DNA of 14,408 nt from Ruminococcus sp. (GTDB lineage: Bacteria; Bacillota; Clostridia; Oscillospirales; Acutalibacteraceae): contig JAMPAE010000020.1 in assembly GCA_023667385.1 (NCBI GenBank), forward strand, positions 1 through 14,408. Direction: 5' to 3'. Of this stretch, positions 14,366 through 14,408 are shown piece by piece; positions within the stretch are counted from its first letter, which is position 1; every line of letters begins with the position of its first letter. A model generated the notes under the pieces. That model saw only the letters and a program-made list of their open reading frames with translations. It was not told the origin of the DNA and searched no databases. A program made the translations under genes and the position numbers.

Positions 14366-14408
14366 GGCTCCCTCTGTGAGGGAGCTGTCAAAACGCTTGC
14401 GTTTTGAC
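14366..14408. repeat. Double-hairpin interspersed repeat element, truncated by the window edge
   Basis: GCTCCCTC-TGT-GAGGGAGC (14367-14385) is followed at once by the perfect 10-base-pair palindrome GTCAAAACGC-TT-GCGTTTTGAC (14387-14408), which ends exactly at the window edge. The pattern GGCTCCCTC..GAGGGAGCTGTC resembles a small dispersed palindromic element I associate with Ruminococcaceae-type genomes (recollection). It probably continues beyond the window with a further arm complementary to the first. Confidence 0.5.

Noticed and set aside
1..14408. CRISPR array, transposase, prophage, toxin-antitoxin or defence cassette
   Set aside because: No regularly spaced repeats and no proteins of those families were found; the genes are mostly housekeeping.

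Overview
The window looks like chromosomal DNA of an anaerobic, low-to-moderate GC Firmicute of the class Clostridia, probably an Oscillospiraceae/Ruminococcaceae-like gut or rumen bacterium. The grounds are a homodimeric-type pyruvate:ferredoxin oxidoreductase, an EFR1-type flavodoxin/ferredoxin protein, a type III pantothenate kinase, an ECF-transporter S component, a UPF0371/DUF1846 protein, strong AGGAGG-type ribosome binding sites, and sigma-A promoters that often carry an extended -10 (TGn). The genus is an inference; no rRNA or other marker is present.

Layout. Bases 1-3962 (+) hold the 3' two-thirds of mfd (transcription-repair coupling factor), an EFR1-family ferredoxin gene overlapping it by ATGA, and coaX, which has its own near-consensus promoter sitting on the ferredoxin stop codon. 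At 4120-4743 (+) is an ECF S component, plausibly a pantothenate importer given its neighbour coaX; its leader has a hairpin and a duplicated 15-16-mer. At 4864-4992 (-) is a 42-codon gene with its own promoter, RBS and terminator. At 5091-7346 (-) is a cytoplasmic family-2 glycoside hydrolase with an unusual helical tail. At 7481-8983 (-) is a DUF1846 protein. At 9171-9626 (+) is nrdR, the ribonucleotide-reductase repressor. At 9734-9938 (+) a good promoter drives no protein but reads into strongly paired sequence: the best candidate for an unannotated small RNA. At 9921-10241 (-) is a 106-residue unknown protein. At 10465-14040 (+) is PFOR (nifJ), monocistronic with its own promoter and terminator. 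The last ~330 bases are gene-free and consist of short direct, tandem and palindromic repeats, ending in a double-hairpin element cut by the window edge.

How it fits together. Most units are short, self-contained transcripts rather than one pathway operon. The clearest functional link is coaX plus the S component (vitamin B5 uptake and first step of CoA synthesis). PFOR makes acetyl-CoA and reduced ferredoxin, so it consumes CoA and supplies electrons that an EFR1-type protein could relay, but that link is metabolic inference only. I found no CRISPR array, transposase, prophage gene, tRNA, rRNA or defence system.
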